From: Thermovibrio sp.
GTDB taxonomy: Bacteria > Aquificota > Aquificia > Desulfurobacteriales > Desulfurobacteriaceae
Direction: 5' to 3'
Assembly (NCBI GenBank): GCA_015488335.1
Contig: WFNZ01000052.1
Span: 1-56,844 of the forward strand
Length of the DNA stretch: 56,844 nt
In this document: positions 36,094 through 43,719 of the stretch, one piece after another
Numbering within the stretch: the stretch's first letter is position 1
How the letters are laid out: each line of letters starts with the position of its first letter
Notes under the pieces: generated by a model
What the model was told of the DNA's origin: nothing
Seen by the model: the letters and a program-made list of their open reading frames with translations, nothing else
The model's database searches: none
Translations under genes and position numbers: made by a program

Positions 36094-37680
36094 ATGGGGA
36101 CGTTTCTTGAGAGGGTTTTTGAGAATATTCAGGAGTTTCCCGGTAGAGAGATACTGGTAGATAAGAAGGGTGGAAGGTATACTCCGATTACGTTCAGGGA
36201 ATTTGGGAATCAGATTTCCTGTTTGCAGAGATGGATGAGGGAGCTCTCCCCCGAAGACAGAGTGGTCATTTTTATGGAGAACAGGCCTGAATGGATAAGC
36301 TCTCTCTTTGCGGTTCTTTTCTCTGGTGGAATAGCTGTTCCGGTAGATTATCTTCTTACAGAAGAAGAGCTGTTTAACATTTTGAAGGATTCTCAACCAA
36401 GGTTTCTTATAACCAGCAGTAACAACAGGGAGATTGCAGAGAGAGCTGTCTCAAAGTTAGGATACCATGTTAAGGTTTTGAACGTTGATTCAGAGAACTT
36501 AAGAGATACCGGAAAAATAACTTTTAAAAAGAGAAACTTAGAAGATGTAATCCTTATTCTCTACACTTCTGGAACTACTGGAAATCCCAAAGGCGTGATG
36601 CTTACTCTGAAAAACCTGAACCATAACATTGAAGCCGTTGAGAATTTAAAGTTCCTGAGTGAAGAAGACCGGTTTGTTGCAATCCTTCCGTTTCACCATA
36701 CGTATCCTTTGATGGCAACGGCAGTTCTGCCAGTTACTCTCAAAATTCCCCTCATTTTTATTGAGAAACTTACTCCTGCAGATATCCTTTCAACTGTTAA
36801 TGACCAAAAAGTTACTATTATGGTTGGAGTGCCAAAGCTTTATCACGTGATTCACCACAATATAATGGCTGAGATTAAGAAGCTTCCACCCTTGAAGAGG
36901 AAGGTTGTTGAGGGATCTCTCAGAGCTTTCAGGAAGGGTGTTCCCCGCTTTGTCAGGAGAAAGTTCTTCTCAGAGGTTCATAAAAAAGTTGGTCAGCATC
37001 TCCGTTTTATGATAAGTGGAGGAGCAAAGCTCAGTGAAGATGTGTGGCGTGATATGGAAGCTATGGGGTTCAACATTTTGGAAGGCTATGGTCTTACCGA
37101 GACCTCTCCACTTATTTCTGTGAACAGGCCTGATAAGAAGAAAATAGGAACTGCGGGAGTTCCTGTTGACGGCGTAGAGGTTAGAGTGACGGAGTCTGGG
37201 GAAATAGTGGTAAGGGGTGACAACGTAATGAAAGGTTATTACAATAAACCTGAAGAAACCAAAAAAGTGATAAAGGACGGCTGGTTCTATACCGGAGATC
37301 TGGGGTATATTGATGAAGAGGGTTTCATTCATATTACCGGAAGGGCTAAAGAAGTAATAGTCCTTGAAAGTGGAAAGAATGTTTACCCGGAGGATATAGA
37401 GATAGAGCTGTTGAAAAGCCCTTACATTTTAGAGGTAGGCGTTTTCTTTCATGAAGGAAAATTGAAGGCTATTATAAGACCTGATTTTGAGCTTTTGGTT
37501 GAGGAAGGAATTGAAGATGTTAAGAGCTTCATAAAGAAAGAGATCAACAGACTGATGAAAGGATTTCAGCCGTACAAAAAAATAAAGGAATTTAAGTTAG
37601 TTGATAGGGAGCTCCCCCGAACGAGAATAGGGAAACTGAGGAGGTTTATGCTTCCCGACCTCTGGGAGGAGATTGAATAG
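36094..37680 (+). CDS. AMP-dependent acyl-CoA synthetase/ligase
   Basis: An ANL-superfamily enzyme that activates a carboxylate via acyl-AMP, most like long-chain fatty acyl-CoA ligases. The 528-aa protein has the P-loop LYTSGTTGNPKGVMLT near residue 153-170, LPFHHTYPLMATAV, ISGGAKLSEDV, EGYGLTETSPLIS, the hinge YTGDLGYIDEEGFIHITGRAKE, and the catalytic Lys region RTRIGKLRR near the C-terminus. It is shorter than FadD (about 560) and may be an acyl-ACP or peptidoglycan-linked type. It lies just before dapF. The substrate is not determinable here. Confidence 0.9.
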   Translation: MGTFLERVFENIQEFPGREILVDKKGGRYTPITFREFGNQISCLQRWMRELSPEDRVVIFMENRPEWISSLFAVLFSGGIAVPVDYLLTEEELFNILKDSQPRFLITSSNNREIAERAVSKLGYHVKVLNVDSENLRDTGKITFKKRNLEDVILILYTSGTTGNPKGVMLTLKNLNHNIEAVENLKFLSEEDRFVAILPFHHTYPLMATAVLPVTLKIPLIFIEKLTPADILSTVNDQKVTIMVGVPKLYHVIHHNIMAEIKKLPPLKRKVVEGSLRAFRKGVPRFVRRKFFSEVHKKVGQHLRFMISGGAKLSEDVWRDMEAMGFNILEGYGLTETSPLISVNRPDKKKIGTAGVPVDGVEVRVTESGEIVVRGDNVMKGYYNKPEETKKVIKDGWFYTGDLGYIDEEGFIHITGRAKEVIVLESGKNVYPEDIEIELLKSPYILEVGVFFHEGKLKAIIRPDFELLVEEGIEDVKSFIKKEINRLMKGFQPYKKIKEFKLVDRELPRTRIGKLRRFMLPDLWEEIE

Positions 37681-37694
37681 ATTTGGGGAAAAAG

Positions 37695-38513
37695 ATGAAA
37701 CTGAAATTCGCGAAAATCCAGGGAACGGGGAACGACTTTATCGTAATTAACAACCTTTCCAGCAGTTTTGAGAAGTTCTCAGAGACTCTCCCCCAGGAAC
37801 AGGTTGTGAGGCTTCTCTGTTCAAGGCGGACGGGGGTTGGAGCAGATGGCCTCATCCTGATAGAGGACTCTTCCGTTGCAAACTTTAAGTGGCGTTTTTT
37901 CAACTCAGACGGCTCAACTGCAGAGATGTGTGGAAACGGTATGAGGTGCGTTGCCCGTTTCGCCTATGAAGAGGGAATAGCACCAGAGAAGATGACAGTT
38001 GAAACAGAAGCGGGAATAGTGGAGGCTGAAGTTAAGGGAAGGAACGTTAAAGTTAAGTTAACTCCCCCTTCCGATTTGAGACTGAACCTGAAAGTTGAAG
38101 GATTAACCGTTCACTTTATTAATACCGGTGTTCCACACGCAGTTATTTTTGTTAACAGGTTAGAAGACGTTGATGTAGAAAGTGTCGGAAGGAAAGTTCG
38201 GTTCTCGGAGCTCTTTTCTCCAAAGGGGGCAAACGTTAACTTCGTTGAAGTTCATCTGGGCAAAGTTCTGGTCAGAACCTACGAGAGGGGAGTTGAGGGA
38301 GAAACCCTTGCCTGTGGAACTGGAGCGGTAGCTTCAGCTCTCGTTGCCGCTAAAGTGTTTGGCCTGAAATCTCCTGTGGAAATTGAAGTGTCAACGGGAG
38401 AGAGGTTGAAGGTTTACTTTGGTGAAGACTTCAGAGAAGTTTACCTTGAAGGGCCCACAACCTGGGTTTACGATGGAGTTGTGAGAGACGAGGTTCTGAG
38501 TGGAAAGGGTTAA
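37695..38513 (+). CDS. dapF: Diaminopimelate epimerase
   Basis: Interconverts LL- and meso-diaminopimelate, without cofactor, using two cysteines. The 272-aa protein has KIQGTGNDFIVI at the start, MCGNGMRCVARFA with the first catalytic Cys, GVPHAVIFV, and LACGTGAVASALVA with the second. I chose the ATG at 37695 because it matches the short family N-terminus (MKLKFAKIQG). A TTG at 37683 would add four residues. The gene's end overlaps the UDG gene by 14 bases. Completes the lysine/DAP set with dapD and lysA. Confidence 0.94.
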   Translation: MKLKFAKIQGTGNDFIVINNLSSSFEKFSETLPQEQVVRLLCSRRTGVGADGLILIEDSSVANFKWRFFNSDGSTAEMCGNGMRCVARFAYEEGIAPEKMTVETEAGIVEAEVKGRNVKVKLTPPSDLRLNLKVEGLTVHFINTGVPHAVIFVNRLEDVDVESVGRKVRFSELFSPKGANVNFVEVHLGKVLVRTYERGVEGETLACGTGAVASALVAAKVFGLKSPVEIEVSTGERLKVYFGEDFREVYLEGPTTWVYDGVVRDEVLSGKG

Positions 38514-39174
38514 AAAGTTTGTTGAGTTTCTGAACCTCATTGGCTATGATGAAGTAAGAGTTCCAGAGAAAACCGGAGAGTTGGGGATGGAAAGCTTTGA
38601 CCCTGTTTCAGAGCTTAAAAAGGTTGAAGAAGAGGCAAAGAGCTGTTGCAGGTGCAGGCTCTGTAAGACGAGAACCAACGTCGTTTTCGGTGAGGGAGAC
38701 CCGAGAACAAACCTTATGTTTATAGGTGAAGCTCCAGGGGAGCAGGAAGACTTACAGGGAAGGCCATTTGTTGGAAGGGCCGGTCAGCTCCTTACACGTT
38801 TTTTAAACCTTTACGGCGTTTCAAGGGACAGAGTTTACATAACGAACGTTGTAAAGTGCAGGCCTCCCGGAAACCGGAACCCGGCACCGGATGAGATAGC
38901 TTCCTGTTATCCATTCCTTGAAAAGCAGATTGAGTTAATTTCCCCTAAGGTAATTCTCTGTTTGGGAGCCTTTGCTGCAAGGACCGTTCTCAACCTTCCA
39001 GAGAAGACTCCTATTTCAAAAATCAGAGGGAAGGAACAGAAGATAACCGTTAACGGCAAAGAGATAGTTGTAATTCCCACCTTCCACCCTGCCTACCTTC
39101 TCAGGAACAGGAGAGGGGAACCTGAGTTTCAGAAAGACCTTGAGAATGCCCTAAGGATAGCAGGTCTCATCTGA
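38500..39174 (+). CDS. Family 4 uracil-DNA glycosylase
   Basis: Removes uracil from deaminated DNA; family 4 enzymes are iron-sulfur proteins typical of thermophiles. The 224-aa protein has the cysteine pair CCRCRLC near residue 49-55, motif A GEAPGEQEDLQGRPFVGRAG, later cysteines in KCRPPGNRNP and ASCYPFL (completing the 4Fe-4S site), and motif B HPAYLLR. An extra 40-residue N-terminal segment precedes the core. GTG start at 38500 within the end of dapF. It is followed by nth with a TGATG overlap, a compact base excision repair pair. Confidence 0.92.
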   Translation: MERVKKFVEFLNLIGYDEVRVPEKTGELGMESFDPVSELKKVEEEAKSCCRCRLCKTRTNVVFGEGDPRTNLMFIGEAPGEQEDLQGRPFVGRAGQLLTRFLNLYGVSRDRVYITNVVKCRPPGNRNPAPDEIASCYPFLEKQIELISPKVILCLGAFAARTVLNLPEKTPISKIRGKEQKITVNGKEIVVIPTFHPAYLLRNRRGEPEFQKDLENALRIAGLI

Positions 39175-39839
39175 TGGACAGGGTTTCCCTCATAAGGGAG
39201 ATTTATAGACGGTTAAGTGAGCTCTTTCCGGTTCCCTATAAGCCCGGTAGAAACCCTGTTGGGCAGGCGGTCTTTACTGTTTTGAGCCAGAACACCACCG
39301 ATAGGAATGCAGAGAAGTGCCTTGAGAACCTGAAGAAAGTTACAAACGGGAACCTGCTTAAGGTGGGGGAGCTCCCCTTAGAGAAGTTAATTCTGGCGAT
39401 TCGCCCCTGTGGTATGTTCAATCAGAAGTCAAAGGCCCTTAAAGAGCTGATTTCAAAATGGCCTGAAGTTGAGAAGAGGTTGAGGGAGCTCCCTGCAAAA
39501 GAGGCCATAAAACTCCTTACCTCTTTTCCGTATATCGGTTCAAAAACTGCAAGGGTAATTCTCACCTTTGCCTTCAACAAGAACACATTTCCCATAGATA
39601 CCCACTGTTACAGGGTTTTAAAGAGGCTCGGAATTTTTCCGGAAAACTGGGATAAGGACAGGATTTCAGAGTTTATGGAGAGCCATTTTGACGGAGAGTT
39701 CAACAGAGTTTTCCACTACAACCTCATAAGACTTGGAAGAACGATCTGCAAGGCCAGGAAGCCTGAGTGTGAAAAGTGCCCTCTGAAAGACCTTTGTGGG
39801 TATTATAGAGAAAAGAAAGAAACTAAAGAGGAAAAGTAG
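39174..39839 (+). CDS. nth: Endonuclease III
   Basis: Bifunctional DNA glycosylase/AP lyase for oxidised pyrimidines. The 221-aa protein has VLSQNTTDRNA, the helix-hairpin-helix FPYIGSKTARVIL with the catalytic Lys, FPIDTHCYRVLKRLG with the catalytic Asp, and a C-terminal 4Fe-4S loop CKARKPECEKCPLKDLC (C-x6-C-x2-C-x5-C). The HhH reads YIGSKTA rather than the usual GVGRKTA, a deviation but with the key residues kept. It starts on the last base of the UDG stop codon. Confidence 0.92.
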   Translation: MDRVSLIREIYRRLSELFPVPYKPGRNPVGQAVFTVLSQNTTDRNAEKCLENLKKVTNGNLLKVGELPLEKLILAIRPCGMFNQKSKALKELISKWPEVEKRLRELPAKEAIKLLTSFPYIGSKTARVILTFAFNKNTFPIDTHCYRVLKRLGIFPENWDKDRISEFMESHFDGEFNRVFHYNLIRLGRTICKARKPECEKCPLKDLCGYYREKKETKEEK

Positions 39840-39856
39840 GAGCGGGGAGCTCCTAC
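39836..39856. terminator. Perfect hairpin overlapping both stop codons of nth and the CCG-subunit gene
   Basis: GTAGGAGC (39836-39843) and GCTCCTAC (39849-39856) form a perfect 8-bp stem with loop GGGGA. The nth TAG (39837-39839) and the convergent gene's TAG (39853-39855) both lie within the stem. On the minus strand the tail is TTTTCCTC, supporting termination of the sdh-like operon; the plus-strand tail TCCTTCTCT is weaker. Confidence 0.65.
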
Positions 39857-40701
39857 TCCTTCTCTACCTTAATCAGGTGGTGGGAAAGGCCAGACTTATC
39901 CTTATCAATCCCGAATGCGTAAGCCATAATCTCCGGCAGGAAAGAAGATGGAACCCTTGGCGGGTTTTCCATGTTTGTCTGGTAGATATCAAAAGATTTA
40001 AAACACAATGGGCAGGGAGTGGCTACTATGTCAGCTCCGACTTTCTTAACTCCGCCTAAAATCCTGTTCAGCTTTTTCAGAGTCATTGATTTATCTGTGA
40101 AGAAAGAGTGGTATCCGCAACAGGCATCCTTCCCTTCATAGTCATCAATAACTTCTGCTCCAAGGGCTTTTAATATCTCCTGTAGAGATGATGGGTTGTC
40201 GCTGTTGTCAACGGCAATCTCTTTCGGGTAGAGAACGTGGCAGCCGTAGTAGGCGGCAACTTTCCACCCCTTTAAAGGCCTTTTAACGGCCTGTTTTATC
40301 TTCTCATAACCGACAACATCTCTGAAGAAGTCTAAAAGATGGTATATTTTGCTCGTTCCTTTATACTCCAGCCCTTCCTCTTTAAGGAGCTCGTTTATCT
40401 CGTCCCTGAGCTTTTTGTTCGTATCAAGAGCCCTTTTTGCCTTTGCTATTACCATATAACAGGTATTGCACGAAACAAGCATATCAAGGCCTTCTTTCTC
40501 TGCAAGGGCAATGTTCCTTGCATTTATTGCGTAAGAGAGCTTCCTGTTCTCCTCGTCAATCGTGTTCCCGCCGCAGCAGGTTGTCTCCTCTAAAAGAACA
40601 ACGTCAACGTCTATCCGCTTGAACATCTCCTTCATCGTCTCAAACATGTGGGCATCCTGCCCCTGAAAGCAGCAGCCCTGGTAAAAGCCAACTTTAACCA
40701 T
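39853..40701 (-). CDS. CCG-domain subunit (SdhE/HdrB-like) of succinate/fumarate oxidoreductase, operon 1
   Basis: A 282-aa protein with two cysteine-rich CCG domains, as in HdrB and the SdhE subunit of type-E succinate:quinone reductases or thiol:fumarate reductase (TfrB C-terminal half). Set 1: GCCFQG (Cys10-11), TTCCGGN, SCNTC. Set 2: YGCHVLYP, DACCGYHS, TPCPLC. Such proteins bind noncubane or paired 4Fe-4S clusters and handle disulfides or quinones. No membrane helices are visible. It is the third gene of the minus-strand operon (start overlaps the SdhB-like stop, TAATG), and the paralogue at 46393-47253 is third in the opposite operon. Electron partner unknown. Confidence 0.88.
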   Translation of the reverse strand: MVKVGFYQGCCFQGQDAHMFETMKEMFKRIDVDVVLLEETTCCGGNTIDEENRKLSYAINARNIALAEKEGLDMLVSCNTCYMVIAKAKRALDTNKKLRDEINELLKEEGLEYKGTSKIYHLLDFFRDVVGYEKIKQAVKRPLKGWKVAAYYGCHVLYPKEIAVDNSDNPSSLQEILKALGAEVIDDYEGKDACCGYHSFFTDKSMTLKKLNRILGGVKKVGADIVATPCPLCFKSFDIYQTNMENPPRVPSSFLPEIMAYAFGIDKDKSGLSHHLIKVEKE

Positions 40702-41816
40702 TACTGACCTCCTAAAAGACCTTTCAACTTAGAGATTAACCCCCGTGAACTCCTGCCCTCCTCGTGGGCTTTGTCAACGATTGTGCAGATGTCTGCCTTG
40801 AAGATATCGCTTACCATCTTGTCAATCTTACGGACGTGGGAGTAGTCAAGGTCTAACGCCTTGTCTTCCTTGGATAGAATCTCAAGGTAGATATCCCTGA
40901 ACTTCATAAGACCTTTTGTAGGCTTTGGAACCTCCCAGACCTCAACTCCCATTTCAGTGTAGGCTTTTGTAAGTTTCTCCCTTGCTTCCTTATTCCCGTA
41001 AACCTCTTCTGGCAGGTAGAGTCTGTTTATCTGACCTGTAGCGTAGATCCAGTCAACGAAGTGCTTGAGCTTCTTGGCTCCCGGCTTGTCTGTAAACCCT
41101 TTCTTAACGGCCTGTCCTCTTAAGTTCTGTATGTCCTCTGCAGGTTTAACCCCTTTGGGACATACGTAAAGGCACTTCTGACACTGAACACAGCTCCAGA
41201 GACCTCCTGAGATTGCATACCTGATTCTCTTTTCTTTGGCTGTTTCTATGTCCCTCCTGTCAACCTGGAACCTGTAGGCCTTGGAAAAGGCAAATGGTCC
41301 CCTGTATCTCTCGTTGTCTGCAACAGCCTCACAGGCTGAGTAACATGAAAAGCAGAGCATACAGTGAATCTGGTCTTTGTAGGCCTCCATCTCTTCCGGA
41401 TAAATGATGCTCTCGTGCATCGGGTCTGTGGGAACAACCCTCGGGTCTGGAACCAACCAGGGAATAAGGGTTTTCATCTTCTCTATCGGCTTGTCTATAT
41501 CAACAACTAAGTCCTTGATAACCTTCATGTGGTTTAAAGGTTCTATCCTTAAAGGTTTTCCCTTCCAGGTCTCAACTAACTCTTTCATAGGAGTTTTACA
41601 GGCGAGTTTTGTCTTCCCGTTAACCTTCATTGAACAGGAGCCGCACACCTCACTCCTGCAGAAAGCCCTGAAGGCGAGGGTTGGGTCTAAGTTGTCCTTT
41701 ATATACAACAGGGCATTGAGGAGCGTTCCCTCTACAGGAACCTCATACTCCTTGTAGTAAGGAGCTTGATCTTTTTCAGGGTCGTATCTGAAAACCTGTA
41801 GAACGGCAGTTTCCAT
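40701..41816 (-). CDS. Succinate dehydrogenase/fumarate reductase iron-sulfur subunit, operon 1
   Basis: Electron-transfer subunit of 371 aa. The N-terminal 2Fe-2S ferredoxin domain has CRSEVCGSC and a later Cys in TKLACKT (residues about 58-75). Two further motif groups are CMLCFSCYSACEA (about 152-164) and CVQCQKCLYVCPKG (about 211-224) for the 4Fe-4S/3Fe-4S clusters. It is about 50 residues longer at the C-terminus than its paralogue (321 aa), with a helical KEDKALDLDYSHVRKIDKM tail. ATG has AAGGAGG upstream and lies 10 bases after the flavoprotein stop. Passes electrons between the FAD subunit and the CCG subunit. Confidence 0.9.
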   Translation of the reverse strand: METAVLQVFRYDPEKDQAPYYKEYEVPVEGTLLNALLYIKDNLDPTLAFRAFCRSEVCGSCSMKVNGKTKLACKTPMKELVETWKGKPLRIEPLNHMKVIKDLVVDIDKPIEKMKTLIPWLVPDPRVVPTDPMHESIIYPEEMEAYKDQIHCMLCFSCYSACEAVADNERYRGPFAFSKAYRFQVDRRDIETAKEKRIRYAISGGLWSCVQCQKCLYVCPKGVKPAEDIQNLRGQAVKKGFTDKPGAKKLKHFVDWIYATGQINRLYLPEEVYGNKEAREKLTKAYTEMGVEVWEVPKPTKGLMKFRDIYLEILSKEDKALDLDYSHVRKIDKMVSDIFKADICTIVDKAHEEGRSSRGLISKLKGLLGGQ

Positions 41817-41826
41817 AGCTTCCTCC

Positions 41827-43527
41827 TTAATACTTCCTTTCCTCTGGTGGGAACTTTGTAATCGTTACCGGCTTCCAGGAGAGCTCGTAGGTTCCATCCT
41901 CTTTTAACTTAACAACAGAGTGTTTCAGGAAGTTCTTATCGTCCCTCTTTGGGTAGTCCTTCCTCGCGTGAGCCCCCCTGCTCTCTTTCCTCTCAATTGC
42001 AGGAACGGCAATGGCTGGAGCCAGGTCAACGAGGTTTAAGAATTCAAGTGCTGTTATCAGGTCTGTGTTGAACTTCTTGCTGGTATCGTAAACCTTAACG
42101 TGTTTGGCCCTTTCCTTAATCTCCATCACTTTCTCAAGCCCTTCTCTCATAGACTTCTCTTCTCTGAAGACGCCAAAGTGCTTCATCATAACGTTGCCCA
42201 ACTCTTTCCTTAAGTCGGCAACCTTTTCTTTTCCATCTGCTTCCATAAGCTCCAGTATTCTCTTTTCATCGTCTTTTGCCTTTGCAACAGACGGGTTTGT
42301 TTCTGGAGCTTCATCTGCATATTTAACTGCCTCAAGGGCTGTAAGCCTTCCGTAAACGAGAACGTCAAGTAGGGAATTGCCGCCTAACCTGTTTGCACCG
42401 TGGACGGAGATGCAGGCACACTCACCTGCAGCGTAAAGCCCTTTAATCGGGGTTCTTCCCAGCTTATCTGCATCAATCCCACCCATTGAGTAGTGGGCAG
42501 TTGGGGCAATGGGAATCGGCTCCTTAACCGGGTCAACCCCCTCGTAGAGGATTGCGTGTTCCCTTGTCTGTGGGAGCCTTTCGTTTATCTTCTCTTCTCC
42601 TAAATGGGTAAGGTCTAAACAGATGTAGTCGCCGTTTGGTCCACATCCCCTTCCCTCGTCTATCTCCGTCTGAATAGCCCTTGCAACAATGTCTCTTGGG
42701 GCAAGCTCCATCTTCTCAGGAGCATACCTCTTCATAAAACGCTCGCCGTCTTTGTTCCTTAAGTATCCGCCCTCTCCGCGGGCACCTTCAGTGACCAGAA
42801 TTCCCGTTTTTGCAAGTCCCGTTGGGTGAAACTGGATAAACTCCATATCCTTAAGCGGTAAACCTGCTCTTAGAGCGGCGGCGGTTCCGTCTCCAGTGTT
42901 TCCAAGGGCGTTTGAAGTTCTATTCCAGTAAACCCTTGCATGTCCACCTGTTGCCAGGATTACCGCTTTAGTCTTTATGAGGTGAACACCGCCGTTCCTT
43001 ATGTCCCAGGCCGTTATTCCCTCTACCCTTTCGCCGTTGTGGATTATTGAGAGGAGGAACCACTCGTTTAAAAATGTTACGTTGTTCTTGAGGCACTGTT
43101 CGTAGAGGGTCTGGAGTATGTAGAAGCCTGTTTTGTCAGCAGCGTAGCAGGTTCTTGGGAAAGAAGCTCCACCGAACGGCCTCTGGGCAATCCTTCCGTC
43201 TGGCCGCCTTGAAAATGGAACACCCCTGTGGGCTATGTCGTATATAACGGCGGCCCCCATTTTGCACATTATGTCAACGGCGTCCTGATCTGCCAAGAAG
43301 TCGCTACCCTTTACCGTATCGTAGGCGTGGGCTTCGGGGCTGTCTCCAACTGAGTGGGTTAAAACGGCGTTAATTCCACCCTCTGCAGCTCCGGTATGGG
43401 AACGGGTGGGGTATACCTTTGTCATAACGGCCACTTTTAGTATCGTATTCTCCGCCGCCCAGAGAGCTGCGTATAGACCGGCTCCACCGCCTCCTACGAT
43501 TACTATGTCGTAGTCAAGCTCTACCAT
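41827..43527 (-). CDS. Succinate dehydrogenase/fumarate reductase flavoprotein subunit, operon 1
   Basis: Interconverts succinate and fumarate at FAD. The 566-aa protein starts with the dinucleotide fold [14 protein letters not shown], then RSHTGAAEGGINA (His of the usual covalent flavin site), [21 protein letters not shown], the substrate region [39 protein letters not shown], and catalytic [14 protein letters not shown]. It is first in a three-gene operon with SdhB-like and CCG subunits and no membrane anchor (SdhC/D) genes. The divergent operon's first gene encodes a 566-aa paralogue with the same end sequence PEERKY. Direction (oxidation or reduction) is not decidable from sequence. Confidence 0.93.
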   Translation of the reverse strand: MVELDYDIVIVGGGGAGLYAALWAAENTILKVAVMTKVYPTRSHTGAAEGGINAVLTHSVGDSPEAHAYDTVKGSDFLADQDAVDIMCKMGAAVIYDIAHRGVPFSRRPDGRIAQRPFGGASFPRTCYAADKTGFYILQTLYEQCLKNNVTFLNEWFLLSIIHNGERVEGITAWDIRNGGVHLIKTKAVILATGGHARVYWNRTSNALGNTGDGTAAALRAGLPLKDMEFIQFHPTGLAKTGILVTEGARGEGGYLRNKDGERFMKRYAPEKMELAPRDIVARAIQTEIDEGRGCGPNGDYICLDLTHLGEEKINERLPQTREHAILYEGVDPVKEPIPIAPTAHYSMGGIDADKLGRTPIKGLYAAGECACISVHGANRLGGNSLLDVLVYGRLTALEAVKYADEAPETNPSVAKAKDDEKRILELMEADGKEKVADLRKELGNVMMKHFGVFREEKSMREGLEKVMEIKERAKHVKVYDTSKKFNTDLITALEFLNLVDLAPAIAVPAIERKESRGAHARKDYPKRDDKNFLKHSVVKLKEDGTYELSWKPVTITKFPPEERKY

Positions 43528-43571
43528 ATATGAAACCTCCGGAAGATAAAGTTATAAGCATTTTATGAAAA

Positions 43572-43586
43572 TTAAGAGCTTCTTAA
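43572..43586. promoter_or_regulatory. 15-base palindrome, candidate shared operator
   Basis: TTAAGA-GCT-TCTTAA is an inverted repeat with 6-base arms and a 3-base centre. It lies 45 bases upstream of the minus-strand start and 133 bases upstream of the plus-strand start, in the only long gap between the two operons. A dimeric repressor or activator site is the simplest reading. The regulator is not identified. Confidence 0.5.
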
Positions 43587-43588
43587 AA

Positions 43589-43608
43589 TTTTACAAAATT
43601 TTTACAAA
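43589..43608. repeat. Tandem TTTTACAAA direct repeat, one helical turn apart
   Basis: TTTTACAAA occurs at 43589-43597 and again at 43600-43608, giving an 11-base period. It abuts the palindrome. Side-by-side sites on the same DNA face, or A-tract curvature, are both possible. Confidence 0.5.
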
Positions 43609-43719
43609 TAGTTAAACTGGAACGATTTATCCGTTGAAAATTCTGTTTTTCGCGTGTTTTCTATAATTTTTCAAAGGCAATAAAAGAATTAAAGAAATTT
43701 CATAAAGCAAGGAGGATCT

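Larger units (their letters stand above)
43528..43719. promoter_or_regulatory. 192-base divergent control region between the two sdh/frd-like operons
   Basis: This AT-rich gap drives two paralogous operons outwards. It holds a 15-base palindrome (43572-43586), a direct repeat TTTTACAAA with 11-base period (43589 and 43600), and a consensus TATAAT (43662-43667) facing the plus operon. A TTATAA-type -10 (complement of about 43551-43557) faces the minus operon. The TTGAAA at 43634 is 22 bases from TATAAT, too far for a standard -35. RBSs are GGAGG on both sides. Confidence 0.55.
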
